Of a DNA stretch of 64,000 nt, positions 35,701 to 53,046 are shown piece after piece. This DNA is from Desmodesmus armatus (Eukaryota > Chlorophyta > Chlorophyceae > Sphaeropleales > Scenedesmaceae). The notes below the pieces were generated by a model that saw only the letters and a list, made by a program, of their open reading frames with translations, was not told the origin of the DNA and did not search any database. The stretch is from the NCBI GenBank assembly GCA_007449985.2, contig VIIQ02000632.1:1-64000 (forward strand), read 5' to 3'. The translations under genes and the position numbers were made by a program. Numbering within the stretch: the stretch's first letter is position 1; each line of letters begins with the position of its first letter.

Positions 35701-36273
35701 TGCTTGCTGAAAGTGTACCCAACCCTCTCCTTGCACTTACAAGTCTCCAAGGGGCTTGCACTACAGTTGACACAGTCGACACAGCTGCAAGGCCTTCATA
35801 ATTGCTCTATGCTGTGCACATCCTGGTGCTTGGGCGTACTTATATTAGTATACTATGGTGTGTGACCCTTATCACGATAGAGGTGTGGTCGTGCCTGAGA
35901 GCAGAATGTTTGCTGTGCTGGTGTGCCTCATGCTTGAATCAGCAATCTGCGCAACTACTTCATACACTTGAGTGTTGTTCACACTGAGAGAGCCCGCCAG
36001 GGCAAGGCAGGACCGGTCCAGGGCAGTGTACTTATCAGAATGCCGTAGGATCGACAGATACTATTATATGTGCGATTTTCCAAGTCTGAAACAGCCATAC
36101 AAAGACAATTATGGTCATACTTACACCCGTCGACTGTCACAGCGGCCCTCGACTGTCTGTGCCTCAGTCGGCGTTCAGTCGCAGCAGCCGTGGCGGACAG
36201 CCGGACTGTTTCCACTACACCAAGCTGCGACTGTAACAGCCGTACTGTGACAGTCGTGTACAAATTTCCGATG
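32712..36273. mobile_element. TIR element of about 3.56 kb, apparently non-autonomous
   Basis: The ends are inverted copies: CATCGGAAATATGTAC at 32712 and its imperfect reverse complement ending CCGATG at 36273. Both continue inward into arrays of CAGTCG/CGACTG-type motifs (about 32740-32880 and 36125-36260) with further inverted similarity such as TCACAGTAC and ACAGTCG blocks. The interior has no recognisable transposase, poly-G and poly-C runs at 35186-35199 and 35401-35418, and small tandem repeats. Flanks show at most a 2-bp AA duplication. Likely a non-autonomous DNA transposon; superfamily unknown. Confidence 0.65.
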
Positions 36274-37642
36274 AATTCAGTGGTGTGGTACAGGTATTGC
36301 GGTGTGTGCATGCCATACAGCATATGTTGACACGTCACACAGACTGTCATGGCTGATAGCTAGGGCCACTTGCGTGTTCGTGAGAGAAAATGTTCCGCCC
36401 ACAGTGGTGGCTGCATGGTGTTTTTTTCATATCTGGTTTGTCTTCCAACCACACGCCCCGTGCGTCACTGTGCCATCTCAACCATGTGTATCTGGCGCAG
36501 CAGTGGCGTCAGCAACAACAGTGTGTGCTGAACACACTGACTGACTAGAGCTGCAGGGGATAGCTTTGAAAGCACTTGCTACGCACGGGTTTGGGCAAGC
36601 AGTCAGCAAATGCATGGGTGCTTTGTGGGGCCTGCATTGAAGAAGTGTGTGAGCCCCACATGATTCATGTGCTGATGCGTGTACTGGCTCTGTTGCCATC
36701 TGCAACAGCTTGGCATGCAATCTGTCTGTGCCTATGAACACCTTTCACACACACAACAGCATGTGCTTTGAATGCATGCTGCACGCGGCATGTTATCATG
36801 TCTATCATTACATCATGCATGCGGCATGTGTGTGTCCCTGCTGCCAGGTCCTCAGTTGCGACCACTTTCAGGGGTGTCAAAATTTGGGTGTGTGTTGTAT
36901 GCTTTGGGGAGTGTCACCGCATCGTGCTGTGTGTGTGTGTGTACATCAGCCAGCATGCGCAAAAGCAAGGATGCGAGGCGGCCGTCAATGTGTGTGTGTG
37001 TGTGTGTGTGTTTGTCAGGTGGCCAGCCCTGTGTTCCGTTGCGTGTCTGTCACTAAGTGCCCCTGCTCTGGAATGCAATCATTTGTTGACTAAGGCGCTT
37101 TGCAACCCTGCACAGCAGCAGTGGTTTGTTCCCGCCTGTGCACAAGAAGTGGGCTGTTGCCGTGCTCGGGGGTCTCATACTGCCACAATCCCAATTGATG
37201 TAACTCCTCAGCCATGGGTACATGCGATTGGTGGTCTGAGTGAGTGTTCAAGACAGGAGAGTGCAGCTTGCCAGATTTGAAGCCCTGCTGACGTTGCATC
37301 TGCCACCACTATGCATGCCGAGTTTCTGATTGCTCTGTTTCCATGGAGGTTCCTTTTGAGTGATGGGCACAGTGGCCATTGCTTGATCATGGTGCACCAT
37401 TCCCGCTTCGCAATGCTCAAACCGCCGTCAAAACTGTGACACTTGCCGCAGCAACTGCATGCACAGCAAGCAGTGCTGAGGCTGCTACTCTGGCACCTGA
37501 GCAGCTGGCGCCACACTTCACTGCACCCTTGTGCCCCAGCATGCTGATCACTCAGCAAGTGACACAGCCAAGCCATTCAGCCCAAGAAGGATTACACACA
37601 ATAGCATCGACAGCAGATGCCACTGCTGGCAGTCACTGGGGT
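36274..37642. other. Spacer with GT microsatellites
   Basis: Two (GT)n tracts lie at about 36928-36943 and 36990-37011. No gene recognised. Confidence 0.5.
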
Positions 37643-39899
37643 GCCTTGCTGCTGCTCTCACGCACACAAGTCCCTGCTGCTGCATGCCGCTCCTCCTCCA
37701 GCGCTTGAGCTCAATCCTTCACTGTGGCGCCCAACATCCCAAGCATCAGAGCAGCTCCCCAACCAGCTGGCACAAACTGCGCCTGGGTCAGATCCTCCTG
37801 CAGCAAGCAGCAGCACCAAACAAAGAGCAGCAGCAGCAGCTTGACATTATCACAGCAGTTGTGACACCAAGCGGTTGCCCTAGGCCCCAGGACAGTGAGC
37901 CTGCACAGCAAACAGCAGAGCAGCAGCTCTGCGGCTTGACGCATGCCTCAGTGCACCTTCACAGCCTGCATTAGCCCCGCCATACTCTCACAGCTGCTGT
38001 GTGATTTTGCCACCCTTTGGCACATTGCTTCCTTTCCTCCCGCAGGGGAAAGGCCCCTGCCTCCCCACTGCGCTGCTGCATGCCTCCCTCTATGTGCCTT
38101 CACTCAAGTTCACTGCCGGCCTCCCCATCCCCCTACCTTGCCCCTACCCCACACAGTCACACACTTGCTGAGCAGGTGGGATTGGCTCAACATCGATAAC
38201 ACTGCCTGGTCGTAGCACCACAACCACAGTGGTCGGAGGAAACTATGTAAATCCACCCTCCACACCCCACTGGGATGCCCTCCGATGCCCACCTACCTAC
38301 CTGTTCCCTGTCATTGCTGCATGCATGGCGCATTCACATTGCAAGGGCTGCAGCGGCCTCAGGCCTGTGCCAGTGCAGGGTCGCCATAATCAAGGACGTG
38401 CTGCAGGACTTGGCGCCACACTGAGTCCCGGCCATCAGGAGTCCACAATGACTGTACAGCAGGAGGCAATGCAGAGGTTGAGGTGAGCATGGCTGCATGT
38501 CACTGCAAGTGCAACGATGTACCTCTGCATGCACGGCACCAGTCTAGCTGACATGTTGTATGGGCCGTGGCGTCTTCCCAGTAACATTGCAACGACGTTC
38601 CTGGCAGCCCACTCCGCTTGGCGGCACCAACGTGCATGCAGAGACATCTGGCGTTTATACCCACGCAGCTGGGACATCTGATGTTGACAACATCCACACT
38701 GCATTTGGAGTCGCTCGGCTGTGTGTCACTGGGCCCATGTTACTTTGGGGCGTCTGCACTCCTTAAACTCCAGCTGTGTCAGCCTGTTGCTTTGCTGGGG
38801 TCCCGGCAGCTCTGGCAGCTGCCTGCCAGCAGGGACCAGGTGCTGCCACCCACCTGCTGGCAACAGGTAGCTGCAGCTGGAGTGACGGCGCAAGAGAGAA
38901 GTAACGACCCTGTAGGCTCAGGTAGGTCAGGTCCTGCAGGAGGGACAGCAGCTGTGCGGCTGCTGCTGAGCCGTCATCAACGGTAGCCCAGCACGCCAAA
39001 CCTTGCATTTTGGAGATGCAGCTTGATGTGTCTTGCCGAGAAGGCACGGGAGTTCAAATTTTCCGTGTATCCATGTTCTCCAGTCAACTAGCGCGCCCTA
39101 CGCCACTGCACGCAGCACACACAGCAGCGGGTATGTGCCTTACGTGATGCACCCAGCACAGTGGCCACCCTGAGCAGAGCTGCAGCACAAGCCCACATCA
39201 GCAGGAACACAGCGGCAACGTACTACTGCTGCTAGGGGGGTGACTGAGCAGGTGCTGATGGCGCTGGTGCTGCCTGTGGTGGTGGTGCTGCTGTTCCTGC
39301 TGCCGCGGCCGCTGCGCATGAGAGGTGGTGCTGCAGCTGTTGCAGTCGCCCTGGTCCCTGCCACTGCTGCGTCCAAAGCCAAAAATTACAATGCAGGAGA
39401 AGCACACAGCATACAATGCAATGCCCCAGCTTCTGCTTCTGAGCGGCTTCTTACCGCTGGTCTTGCTGATCAGGAAGTGGGGCTGGACCCTGTGAGGAAC
39501 AGGTGGGAGCTCCACAGGCCCCATTTGGAGATAGCATAGGCTGGTCCTGCTGCTGATCTGTCACAAACTTCCCCACTGCACTTGAGGGTACCGCGTATGC
39601 ACGGAGATGCCTGCTGCATGCGTGTAGTGCCTCATGTGGCACTGATCAGGCAGTGCCTGTGCCTCTGCATTGGCTTGGCAGAAGGGACTGCCAGCATTGG
39701 CCGCCTGCTAGTGGCATCAGTCAATGGCGTTTACAGCTACAAGAATGAACTGGGGTGTGCAGCCCCTTCATTGGAGGACAGAAGGGTTGTGTTGAGAAAA
39801 AGCGAGATCAGGGAGGCAGACCATGCCTTGCAGACTGCAGCATGACACCCAGAGACCCTATGAGACATCTAGGGAACACCTAGTATTGATCTATGTCGC

Positions 39900-40102
39900 T
39901 CCCGGCCTTTTCTCTGCACCCTGCCCCCACTGTCTCGCGTCCGCTGAGCTTCCGGCGTTTGAATCGGGCCCTACAAAGCCTTGCCCCTGCGTCCTCCCTG
40001 GCATTACTCGGGTCGTCGGTCCTTACAGCCGGTGCTCCTGACGCAAACAAAAGCAACCAACGCTCTCCCCTTTCGTGCCAGCTAGCAAGAACAACAGCAA
40101 CC
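39900..40102 (+). promoter_or_regulatory. Conserved upstream region of alpha-tubulin copy 1
   Basis: About 200 bp before the ATG is nearly identical to 49170-49385 before copy 2, much more so than the spacer further upstream. It includes blocks CTCGCGTCCGCTGAGCTTCC and GGTCGTCGGTCCTTACAGCC and ends AACAACAGCAACC-ATG. This suggests shared promoter and 5' UTR. No TATA box or the known Chlamydomonas tubulin box is obvious. Confidence 0.6.
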
Positions 40103-42591
<2,489 letters not shown>

Positions 42592-43019
42592 GCAAGTGCG
42601 CCTCGGCCCCCAGTCTGAGCCATGCCAGCAGCAACAGCAGCGGGTGGTGTTCTGAACTGACATACGCTTGGGTTGTGGTTTTTGCTGTTGGGCTTGTGGA
42701 CACTGCTTGTTTACTGCAGTGTGACTGCAATGGTTGACAGGCAGTCTCTCAAGTTGTCAGCTTTGCTGCTGACCTGGGCGTGTGGCAGATCATGGTGCTG
42801 TGCATGCTGTCTGTTGGCTGGCCCTGTGGCTGGGTTCAGGTGGTTTGGGTGGTGCTGAAGGATACCTCAGCATGCATGCTTCTGTTGTCCTGGTCATGGT
42901 CTGGTTTGTGTTGTCCTGGTCAAGGCCGGGTGATATAGTCTCAGCTTGATCAGCCTGTAGCATTGCTAGGGTGGGCACTGGTACTTGCAGCCCGTGTCTG
43001 ACCAGCTTTCGTCAGGCTT

Positions 43020-43024
43020 TGTAA
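43020..43024 (+). terminator. TGTAA poly(A) signal, alpha-tubulin copy 1
   Basis: TGTAA 430 nt after the stop, in a context (CTTTGTAAGTCTGT) kept behind all three tubulin copies (52260 in copy 2; reverse complement at 63012-63016 in copy 3). Confidence 0.75.
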
Positions 43025-43416
43025 GTCTGTCATCTGTCAATGGGGTGTTGCCAACACTGCAGCATGCTTACCATACCAACACTGCAGCATGCTTACCATG
43101 TGGGACCAATGTGGCAGTTGGTATGTGGGACCAAGGGTATGATATGCTTGCTGGCGGAAGGGTTCAAATGCTGCGCAGCGCCTCAGATCAGTTCATCTTG
43201 AACAGGGGGCATGCCTCTCTCTAAGTCTGGCTTCCTGGCCTGTCTACCACATGTGGCAAAGATTGTACCCCAGCGACAACCTGTTAGGCTTATTAGTCAT
43301 CCTGGGTGTACGTGCATGCTTCATGTCCTCCTTCACTGCATCTTCAATGCCTGGCAAAGCAGCTAGTAGTAGGATTTGCAGCAGCTCGGGGGGTTTGGGG
43401 GGGGGGTGTTGAAGGC

Positions 43417-44780
43417 GTACACTGGTGGCTGATGAGGGCAGTGTTCGAGGCTTACGTCAACCTGGTAGCTTAGAAAGGCCTGGAGCGCCCTACACGCGGC
43501 TGCTTGGCTGTGTGGGGAGGTGGTGGGTTCTAATCCTGCTCCAGGTTCAAGTATGCTGAGGGCTAAGAAGGGGATTGGCTGAACATGCACATCACTGTGA
43601 GGACACCTTGTGAATGTATGTGTTGTAGTAAGATCGCAGAGGCTGAAGCTGTCATGTCTGTCAACGAAAAGAAGTGGTTAATGATGCATATGCAGGTGCA
43701 GATGCGGCTAGACGAGCTTCGGGGCCCCCAACCCTTGGCTCACTGTGACATGACGGTGTCTGGCCAGTAGCTGCCCTTCTGCTGGGCTGGATGTTGCATC
43801 AAAGCTCCACTGTGGTCATCAATGCTGGGTCATGCTGGCTGTCCCTCCTGCTGGGCTGGGCTGGGCTGCAGCTGTCAACAACAACAACACTCTGCCTGCA
43901 AAAGCACATGGAACATACCTGCAGAATAGCGCAGCAACAAGATGTCAGCACAGCAAAGGAGAGGGGGGTCGGCCCCTGCCCCAGTGCAGGCTTATGACAC
44001 CCTGTTGCTGGCCCTTCTCCAACGTGTGACCTTGTCTGACTGGCACCTGTTTCAAAACATCTGCAGCTGTCGCACACGTGACACGATCAAGTGAGATAGT
44101 GAATGTATGTGTTGGCAACACGTGGGCAATGCTGCTGGGTACCACCACAAGTCATACGCACATGTCGCAGTCTGCAGCTACTCTGGATTCATTGGGTGGC
44201 CAGCACAGTACATCATCGGCATCACCAAACTGCTGTCGCCGTGTGGTCTGAACTTATGTCACACAAGGATGTTGCTGTCACCAAGAGCACGTGGTGAGAG
44301 TGCTGAGTGCTCCATTGTATTGCAAATCTAGAGATATGATTTAAGCCTGTCAGTCAGTACTTGGGGTTACTGTACTGACGCCTGTGAGGTACCATCTCGT
44401 TAGGTGTGTTGTGAGTGAGCAGTGGTCAAGTGTGTACATCCACGCAGCCAGGCCAGCCAGCAGCAGCACAACCAACAGGGATTACAGCAACGGCTCTTCT
44501 TCCACTGCTGGGCAAGCTGCTGTAAAAAAGCCAAATTTGGTCCTGAACAGCAGCGCTGGCAGGTGTAACCCTGCATGTGAGCAAAACACTGCTGCTCCCA
44601 ACACCGTCCACAGGGCGGTGATTTGCCAGAAGTCCTGTTGTGTGCCAACAGCAGCAGTAGACAGCCAACCCCCGCTGCATGATGGGGGAAACGCACCAGC
44701 CCCACACATATGGCTGGTATACCAACGCCCTGACAGCTATCCAGCTGATGAACTGGCACACACAATATCATTGATAGCAA
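43417..44780. repeat. Dispersed composite repeat, copy 2, with insertion
   Basis: Second copy of the 25617-26560 repeat. It includes a SINE-like head with A-box (43466-43478) and B-box (43526-43536). The block GTGAATGTATGTGTTG occurs at 43610-43625 and again at 44099-44114, flanking 473 bp that copy 1 lacks. Confidence 0.75.
43626..44098 (-). mobile_element. 473-bp insertion with target-site duplication, probable retroposon
   Basis: Flanked by a direct repeat of up to 16 bp (43610-43625 and 44099-44114) and absent from copy 1 of the host repeat. The end beginning TAGTAAGATCGCAG is also present, reverse-complemented, at 45355-45553, where the copy is shorter. If the shared end is the 3' end, the element lies on the minus strand here. 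No ORF of note. Confidence 0.65.
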
Positions 44781-45354
44781 TTGCCACTGCTGGTAGTACA
44801 CTGTGATCAAATCAAATCAAATTTACACCTGTAGCTATGAAACTCAAGAGCTCATGCCGCTGCCCCTATATGCTCTGTGATGCCTTTGCTGCTGCTCTCA
44901 CGCACACAACTCCCAGCTGCTGCATGCCGCTGCCCCTCCTTTGTTTGATCACAAATTCATTCCTGTGGTGCTCAACAGCCCAAGTGTCGCAGCAGCTCCC
45001 CAGCCAGCTTGCACCAACTGCACCTGGGTCAGTGCCTCCTGCAGCAAGCGACAGCACCAGCGCAATACAAAGAGCAGCATAGGCAACAGCATGATGTCAC
45101 TACAGCAGCTGTGGCCCCAACAAGCTCCCACTGCTGCTTTGTGCCTTTGCCAACCTGTGGCGCTTCCCTTCCATCCTCCCTTCTGCCCCCCTCACCCCGC
45201 TTCTCCTCTGCGCTCTTCCTTGCCTCCCCTTACATACCTTCAGTCATGTTCATTGCCGGCCTCCCTATCCCTCAAACCTCGCCCCTACCCCACCCAAGAA
45301 CACACTGACTAAACACATGGGATGGCTCAACCTCGACAACACCAGCTAATGGCA

Positions 45355-45553
45355 CTGATGATCACAGTGGAGCTTTGATGCAACATCCAGCCCAGCAGAA
45401 GGGCAGCAACTGGCCAGACACCTTCATGTAACAGTGAGCCAAGGGTTTGGGGGCCCCGAAGCTCGTCTAGCTTCAGCTGCACATGCATATGCATCACTAA
45501 TGCATTACTACTTCTTTTCTTTGGCAGACACGGCAGCTTCAGCCTCTGCGATC
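45355..45553 (+). mobile_element. Truncated inverted copy of the 473-bp element
   Basis: About 200 bp are the imperfect reverse complement of 43626-43830. AGCTAATGGCA stands on both sides (about 45345 and 45555), a likely target-site duplication of 11 bp. The copy keeps the same end as the longer one, which fits 5' truncation during target-primed reverse transcription. Confidence 0.6.
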
Positions 45554-46027
45554 TTACTACAACACAGCTAATGGCAGCATCACTATGACAGTGGTGGCAG
45601 AAAACAATGCAGATTTAACCCTCCAAAACCTACTGGGATGGCCTCTGCTACGCACCTACCTCAAGAGATAGCTGCAGATGCTGAGCTCTTGCAGCTCCTG
45701 CTGGCTGTCAGCGCAGTGTAGGCCGCAGCTGCAGTGACGGCCGCAAGCCTGCTGGTGATAATCATCCTCCAGCCTTATGCCGGTCAGCTGCTGCAGATCC
45801 TGCAGGATCAAAAGTAGCTGTGCGGCTGCTGCTGAGCCGCCATATTGATGATACGATCTGCCGTAGCCCAGCACTCCAGCTTGGTGTGTGTTGGCAAAGA
45901 GCCTAAGGAGTCCAGGTCTGCCGTGCATTCATGTTCTCCCAGTCAATCAGCGCGCCCTATGTCACAGCAAAGCAGCACACACAGCAGCAGTATGTGCCTC
46001 ATGTGATGCACACAGCACGGACTGCTG

Positions 46028-47422
46028 AAATCACCGTATGCCTTCCGGTTTTTGGCATGCAGTCGCATCAATGCACTAAGGGAGCCAGCTGTGTGGACCA
46101 CAGCCTTGCTACGTGCCTTGTATGACAATGTTTTGGGTATATGGCGGACCACAGTACAGCGGGTTGGAGGGGTAGGGAGCGATGTGCCCCCTTGGTACAT
46201 TTCTGCCAGCCGCCAGTTGACAAAATTGGTGGCTCGCTTCAACTCCGCCAGGGTGTCAGAGGCAGATTTTGTAGCGGGCGGGGGTTGGCAGGGAGCAGAT
46301 TTTATGCGCCTTTACACCAACATCCCCCATACTCCTTTGCTGACTAAATTAGGTTGGGTGGTGGACACGGCTTGGGATCGCCATCCAAGCACGCCCGTTT
46401 TGTTGGTGTACCGGGACAAGCAAGTGCGGCACGAGTGGGTGGCGTCTTTTGACCAAAAACACTCAGCACAGGGTTACACTTGGGTTGGCACTGGCATACA
46501 GGGCGTGCGGTTGGGTAAACACAAGCAGAAGGGCGCCTGCTACATGTTTGATAGAGACGGGGCTAAGGCAGTTTTGCAGCTACTGGTGTGTAACTCTTAC
46601 GTGCGGCTGGGGGACACTGTGTTTCAGCAGACTATGGGTATCCCCATGGGTATTAACCCAGCTGTGTACATGGCTAACTACTTCTTGTACTCCTATGAGG
46701 TTTCCTTTGTTGAGCGGCTTGCCGATCTGGTGGAGGCTCACCCGCCCAATCCAGACGGCGCCACTTATGCTGAGGCTTTCTTTGCTGATACCAGCGCGAC
46801 GCCAGCTTGGGTGGGGGCGCATGTACCCCCACACCGCCTGGGTGACGTGGCACGTTATGTCTGGCGCTGTTTTCGGTTTACGGCTCGTTTTGTTGACGAT
46901 TTCACATCCGGTCCCAACCGCTTGTTGCCGTTCTTGTGGTATGACAGCCAATCTATTGCCGGGGGCGCCATCACTGGCATCTACCCAGGGCCGGAGGTTT
47001 TGGAGTTGGCGCGGGTGCCAGGGGACATTTGGGGCTACCCCACCTTGGACATCCGCATTGTGTCACAGGTGGTTGACGGACGGGTTTGCAGCACTACACA
47101 CTTGTATGACAAACGACGGGAGTCTTGCTATGCTGACATTCCTGTGGCGGGTTACGTTCATGTTGCTAGCGCAGTCTCAGCACGCGTGGGCCCGAACGTC
47201 TTGCACGGGCAGTTGTTTCGTTTCAGCACCATCATTATGGACAGGTCTAACTTTGTGGAGGAGGCAGCCCGATGCATTGTGAACCTGGAAAAGCGCGGGC
47301 ACGTTCGGTCTTCGTTGTTCAAGGTTCTTCGTAAGTTTTTGTCCCATCATTTTGCCACTTATGGGGACATTTCGATGGACCCTTTGTGGAATGATGTTGT
47401 GGCGGCCGTCCGTGATGCTTGA
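46028..47422 (+). pseudogene. Penelope-like reverse transcriptase, N-terminally truncated
   Basis: An open frame of about 464 residues starts at the insertion junction, with no ATG before the RT core. RT motifs: YTNIPH (46313-46330), GIPMG (46637-46651) and RFVDD with the catalytic Asp pair (46886-46900). The order and wording of these motifs, and the C-terminal region with HLYDKR and RFSTIIMDRSNF, fit Penelope-like elements rather than LINE or LTR RTs. No GIY-YIG endonuclease domain follows in the frame. The RT active site is intact, but the fragment lacks its N-terminus, so it is probably non-functional. Confidence 0.75.
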
Positions 47423-48429
47423 ACTCTTGGAACAGATGACTTTGGACTCTTTTCAGTTCCAGATACAGATGCAGCATTTGGCACGACCACAGCCGTACAA
47501 TCCCAAAGGGAGCCCGACGCTCGTGAAGTAGCCAACGGACAACCATCAGTTTCAGGAACAGAATCACAATCATCAGGCACAGCTGAAACCAGTCACCCGG
47601 TTCGGTCCACCCACCTCACAGTCGCCTCTGCATGGTCCCCCCTCCCCCCCCCCCACCTTGTGTTACACTGCCTTGCTCCCCTCCCTTGTTTTGTACCTGT
47701 TGCAGGGACACTAGGCCACGCTGGGGGTGGGGAACGCTACGGCGCCCGCCCCGCATCTTCTTCCTACCCTCTCTTCCCCTTGTGCCCACTCACTTACATG
47801 AAACCTCTGCTGTCTTTCATACACATATGCATATCCCTTCAGCCTGTCTCTCTTCGGGCTGCGCCCGGTGCGTTCCTGTAGCAGTGTCAGTACCACCATT
47901 TAGCAACGGCGGGGCTTCTTGCCCCGTTGGTGGTTTTCACACCGTGATGCGTTAAGTTTTTGGGTGGCAGGGTGGTTTTTCTTCTGCCTTGTGCTCCGCC
48001 CGGCTGTCGGTTTTTTGTGTGCCCGCCTGTCCTGTGTTATTTCTGTGTGCTGTGCCTGTTCAGGTCCCGCGGTGACGGCCTACTTGGTGCTGCCAGCCTA
48101 CGCTGGGGGTGGGGGAGGACCCCCACCCTCCCCCCTTGTGCCTGCATGCTCCTTCCTGGCATCCTGGTGGGCTGTTCCTGACGCTCGCTGCGCGGTGGTG
48201 GTGCTGCTTGCAGGTAATCCTACTAGGCTTGATGGGGCTGCTGGACTCGCAGCTTTGGTCTGGACGCCTTCTATTGTACTGTGAGGTTGCTTTGTTAGGC
48301 TTTCGTTGCCTGGGGTGACGGTGGGGGACCCAGTGCTAGTTACATTGTGTTCTGTGTTCCCATCTTTGTGTGTTCCCAGTGTCTCCGCAGGAAATCTTGC
48401 TACCTCCCCGGTTCCGGGCACTTTCTCAC
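46028..48429 (+). mobile_element. 5'-truncated Penelope-like retroelement inserted in duplication unit 2
   Basis: The insertion interrupts sequence that is continuous in unit 1 (near 39140). A direct repeat GGACTGCTG (9 bp, up to 12 with preceding CAC) occurs at 46019-46027 and 48430-48438. The RT frame is open right to the left junction with no start codon, so the 5' part is missing. About 1 kb of non-coding 3' sequence follows the ORF. A second, much shorter copy of the same 3' end is at 62418-62528. Confidence 0.8.
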
Positions 48430-49169
48430 GGACTGCTGGCCATCAGCAGAAGTTCAGCACAACCCCAGCTCAACAGGAACTCAGCACAAACGCTGCTGCT
48501 GCTGCTGCTGCTGCCACTGCTGCTAGCAATTTGGGTGCATGACTGAGCTGGTGCAGGTGTTGGTGCACTGGTGTTCCGTGTGGTGGTGGTGCTGTTGCTG
48601 CTGCCGCGGCCGATGCGCTTGAGACTGATGTTGCAGTTGTTGCAGTCGCCCTGGGTCCTGCCACTGCTGCATCAACGCCACAATGCACAATGCAGGGAAA
48701 GCAATCAGCTTGCACCTGGATGCCCCAGCTTTTGCTTCTGGGGGCTTCTTACCGGTGGTCTTGCCGGTCAGGCAGTGGGGCTGGACCCTGTGAGGTCAGG
48801 TGGGGGCCCTCAGCAGGCATTAGTGAGCAAAGTGGCTGAGCAGGCTGCTGCTCTGTCCCTTCCTTCTCCACTGCAGTCCAGCATACCAGATATGCACTGA
48901 GAATCCTGCTGTATGCGTGCATTGCCTCCAGCAGGGCCTCTGCTTCTGCCTCTGCATGGCTTGGCAATGAAGGACTGCCAGCATTGGCAGCCTGCTAGTG
49001 GCCTCGTTGATCATCACCCTATAACCACAAGACTGTACTGGGGTGCAGCCCCTTCATTGCAGAACATAAGCATTGAGATGAAGCAAGATCAGGCATGGAC
49101 AGACCATGCCTTGTAGACTGCTGCATGACATCCACAGACCCCCAGAGACATCATGGTAACCTAGCAGCA

Positions 49170-49385
49170 CACTAGCGTGCTTCCAGCCTGTTCCCTGCCC
49201 CCTGCTTCCACTGACTCGCGTCCGCTGAGCTTCCGTGCGTTTGAATCGGGCCCCTACAAAGCTTTGCCCCTGCGGGCCCCCTGGCCGTTTTTGGGTCGTC
49301 GGTCCTTACAGCCGGTGCTCCTGACGCAAACAAAAGCAACGTACGCTCTCTTCCTTCGTGCCAGCTAGCAAGAACAACAGCAACC
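49170..49385 (+). promoter_or_regulatory. Conserved upstream region of alpha-tubulin copy 2
   Basis: Nearly identical to the 200 bp before copy 1, whereas sequence further upstream is clearly more diverged. It likely holds promoter and 5' UTR. Confidence 0.6.
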
Positions 49386-51873
<2,488 letters not shown>

Positions 51874-52259
51874 GCAGCAAGCGCGCCTTGCGCTTGAAGC
51901 CGTGCCAGCAGCAGCAGCAGCAGTTGGCTCTCACAGGACATGCGCATGGGTTGATGGTGTGGCTGTTGCTTGTGGGCAGAGCTTTTTTGACTGCAGCTTG
52001 ACTGCTGTGGTTGTGAGCAATCCCTCCACTCGTTAGCTTTGCTGCTGACCTGGGCGTGTGGCAGGTGGTGGTGCTGTGCTGTTTGTTGGCTGGCCTGGTG
52101 GCTGGGTGCAGGTGTGTGGTGCTGAAGGATACCCTCAGCATGCATGCTTCTGTTGTCCTGGTCATGGTTCGGTTATAGCAATGTTTGAGCAGCCTGCAGC
52201 AATTGCTTGGGCGTCCGCTGGTACTTACAGCCCGTGTCTGACCAGCTTTGCTCAGGTTT

Positions 52260-52264
52260 TGTAA
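52260..52264 (+). terminator. TGTAA poly(A) signal, alpha-tubulin copy 2
   Basis: TGTAA 387 nt after the stop, in the same context as in the other two copies. Confidence 0.75.
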
Positions 52265-52280
52265 GTCTGTTCATCGGTCA

Positions 52281-53046
52281 ACTCGGCAGACGGACCTTAC
52301 TGTGGCATTGGCATATACAGCAGTGCAGATGGTACAGTGCAGGCTTGAATGATAAGGGTGGGCTTGCAGCTGGCGGTTCTACACCGGGAAGCTGCAAGTG
52401 TGGTGGCTATGCATCCAGCAGTTTCACAATGCACCTGCAGTACACCTACAGCCAACGCCCATTTCTGGCCGGGCCAGTTAGTGGGTCATTAGCTAACAGC
52501 CAAAAACCCCAGTCAGTTGCAGCAGCAGCCAGCAGCACCTCACTTTGTGAGCCTCAAGTTGTCAACGTGGCAGTTGATGCATTCATTCCAACCTGTGACA
52601 GCCAACAATTCCTCACCCCAACAGTTGAACCAGCAGCTGCTGCAAAACTTTCAACTCTGCTCAACAATTTTGTGCAGAGTGAGCTGTCCTGATGCATCGT
52701 AAACGGTGTAATCAATCATCAATCAGGGCCTTGATAATTTGCTTGAGCATCATGAGCAAGCATAAGTTTCCTTTGTGATGTACACACTGGCCTCTACTGC
52801 AAATTGCAGTACCGGGATAGCTGTGCCTGAACATGCCTATTGTTATATGTCACAATCACCTTCCGCCCTACAATGTCTCAGAAGGGGGGCACTACACACA
52901 GTGTTCCTCAACAGCACACCACTGCCAGCATCATTTCAGGCCAGGCTGATGCACATGACACCAAGGACACGTCTCTCGTTCAACCTTTTCACCTTGAGTA
53001 GTTACACTGTGCTAACAACCACTCATAACACAGAAAGGCCAGAACC
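52281..53046. other. Spacer between tubulin copy 2 and the uS3m gene
   Basis: One open stretch at 52207-52692 has no recognisable similarity and overlaps the tubulin 3' flank; I do not count it as a gene. It must contain the uS3m 3' UTR on the minus strand. Confidence 0.4.
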
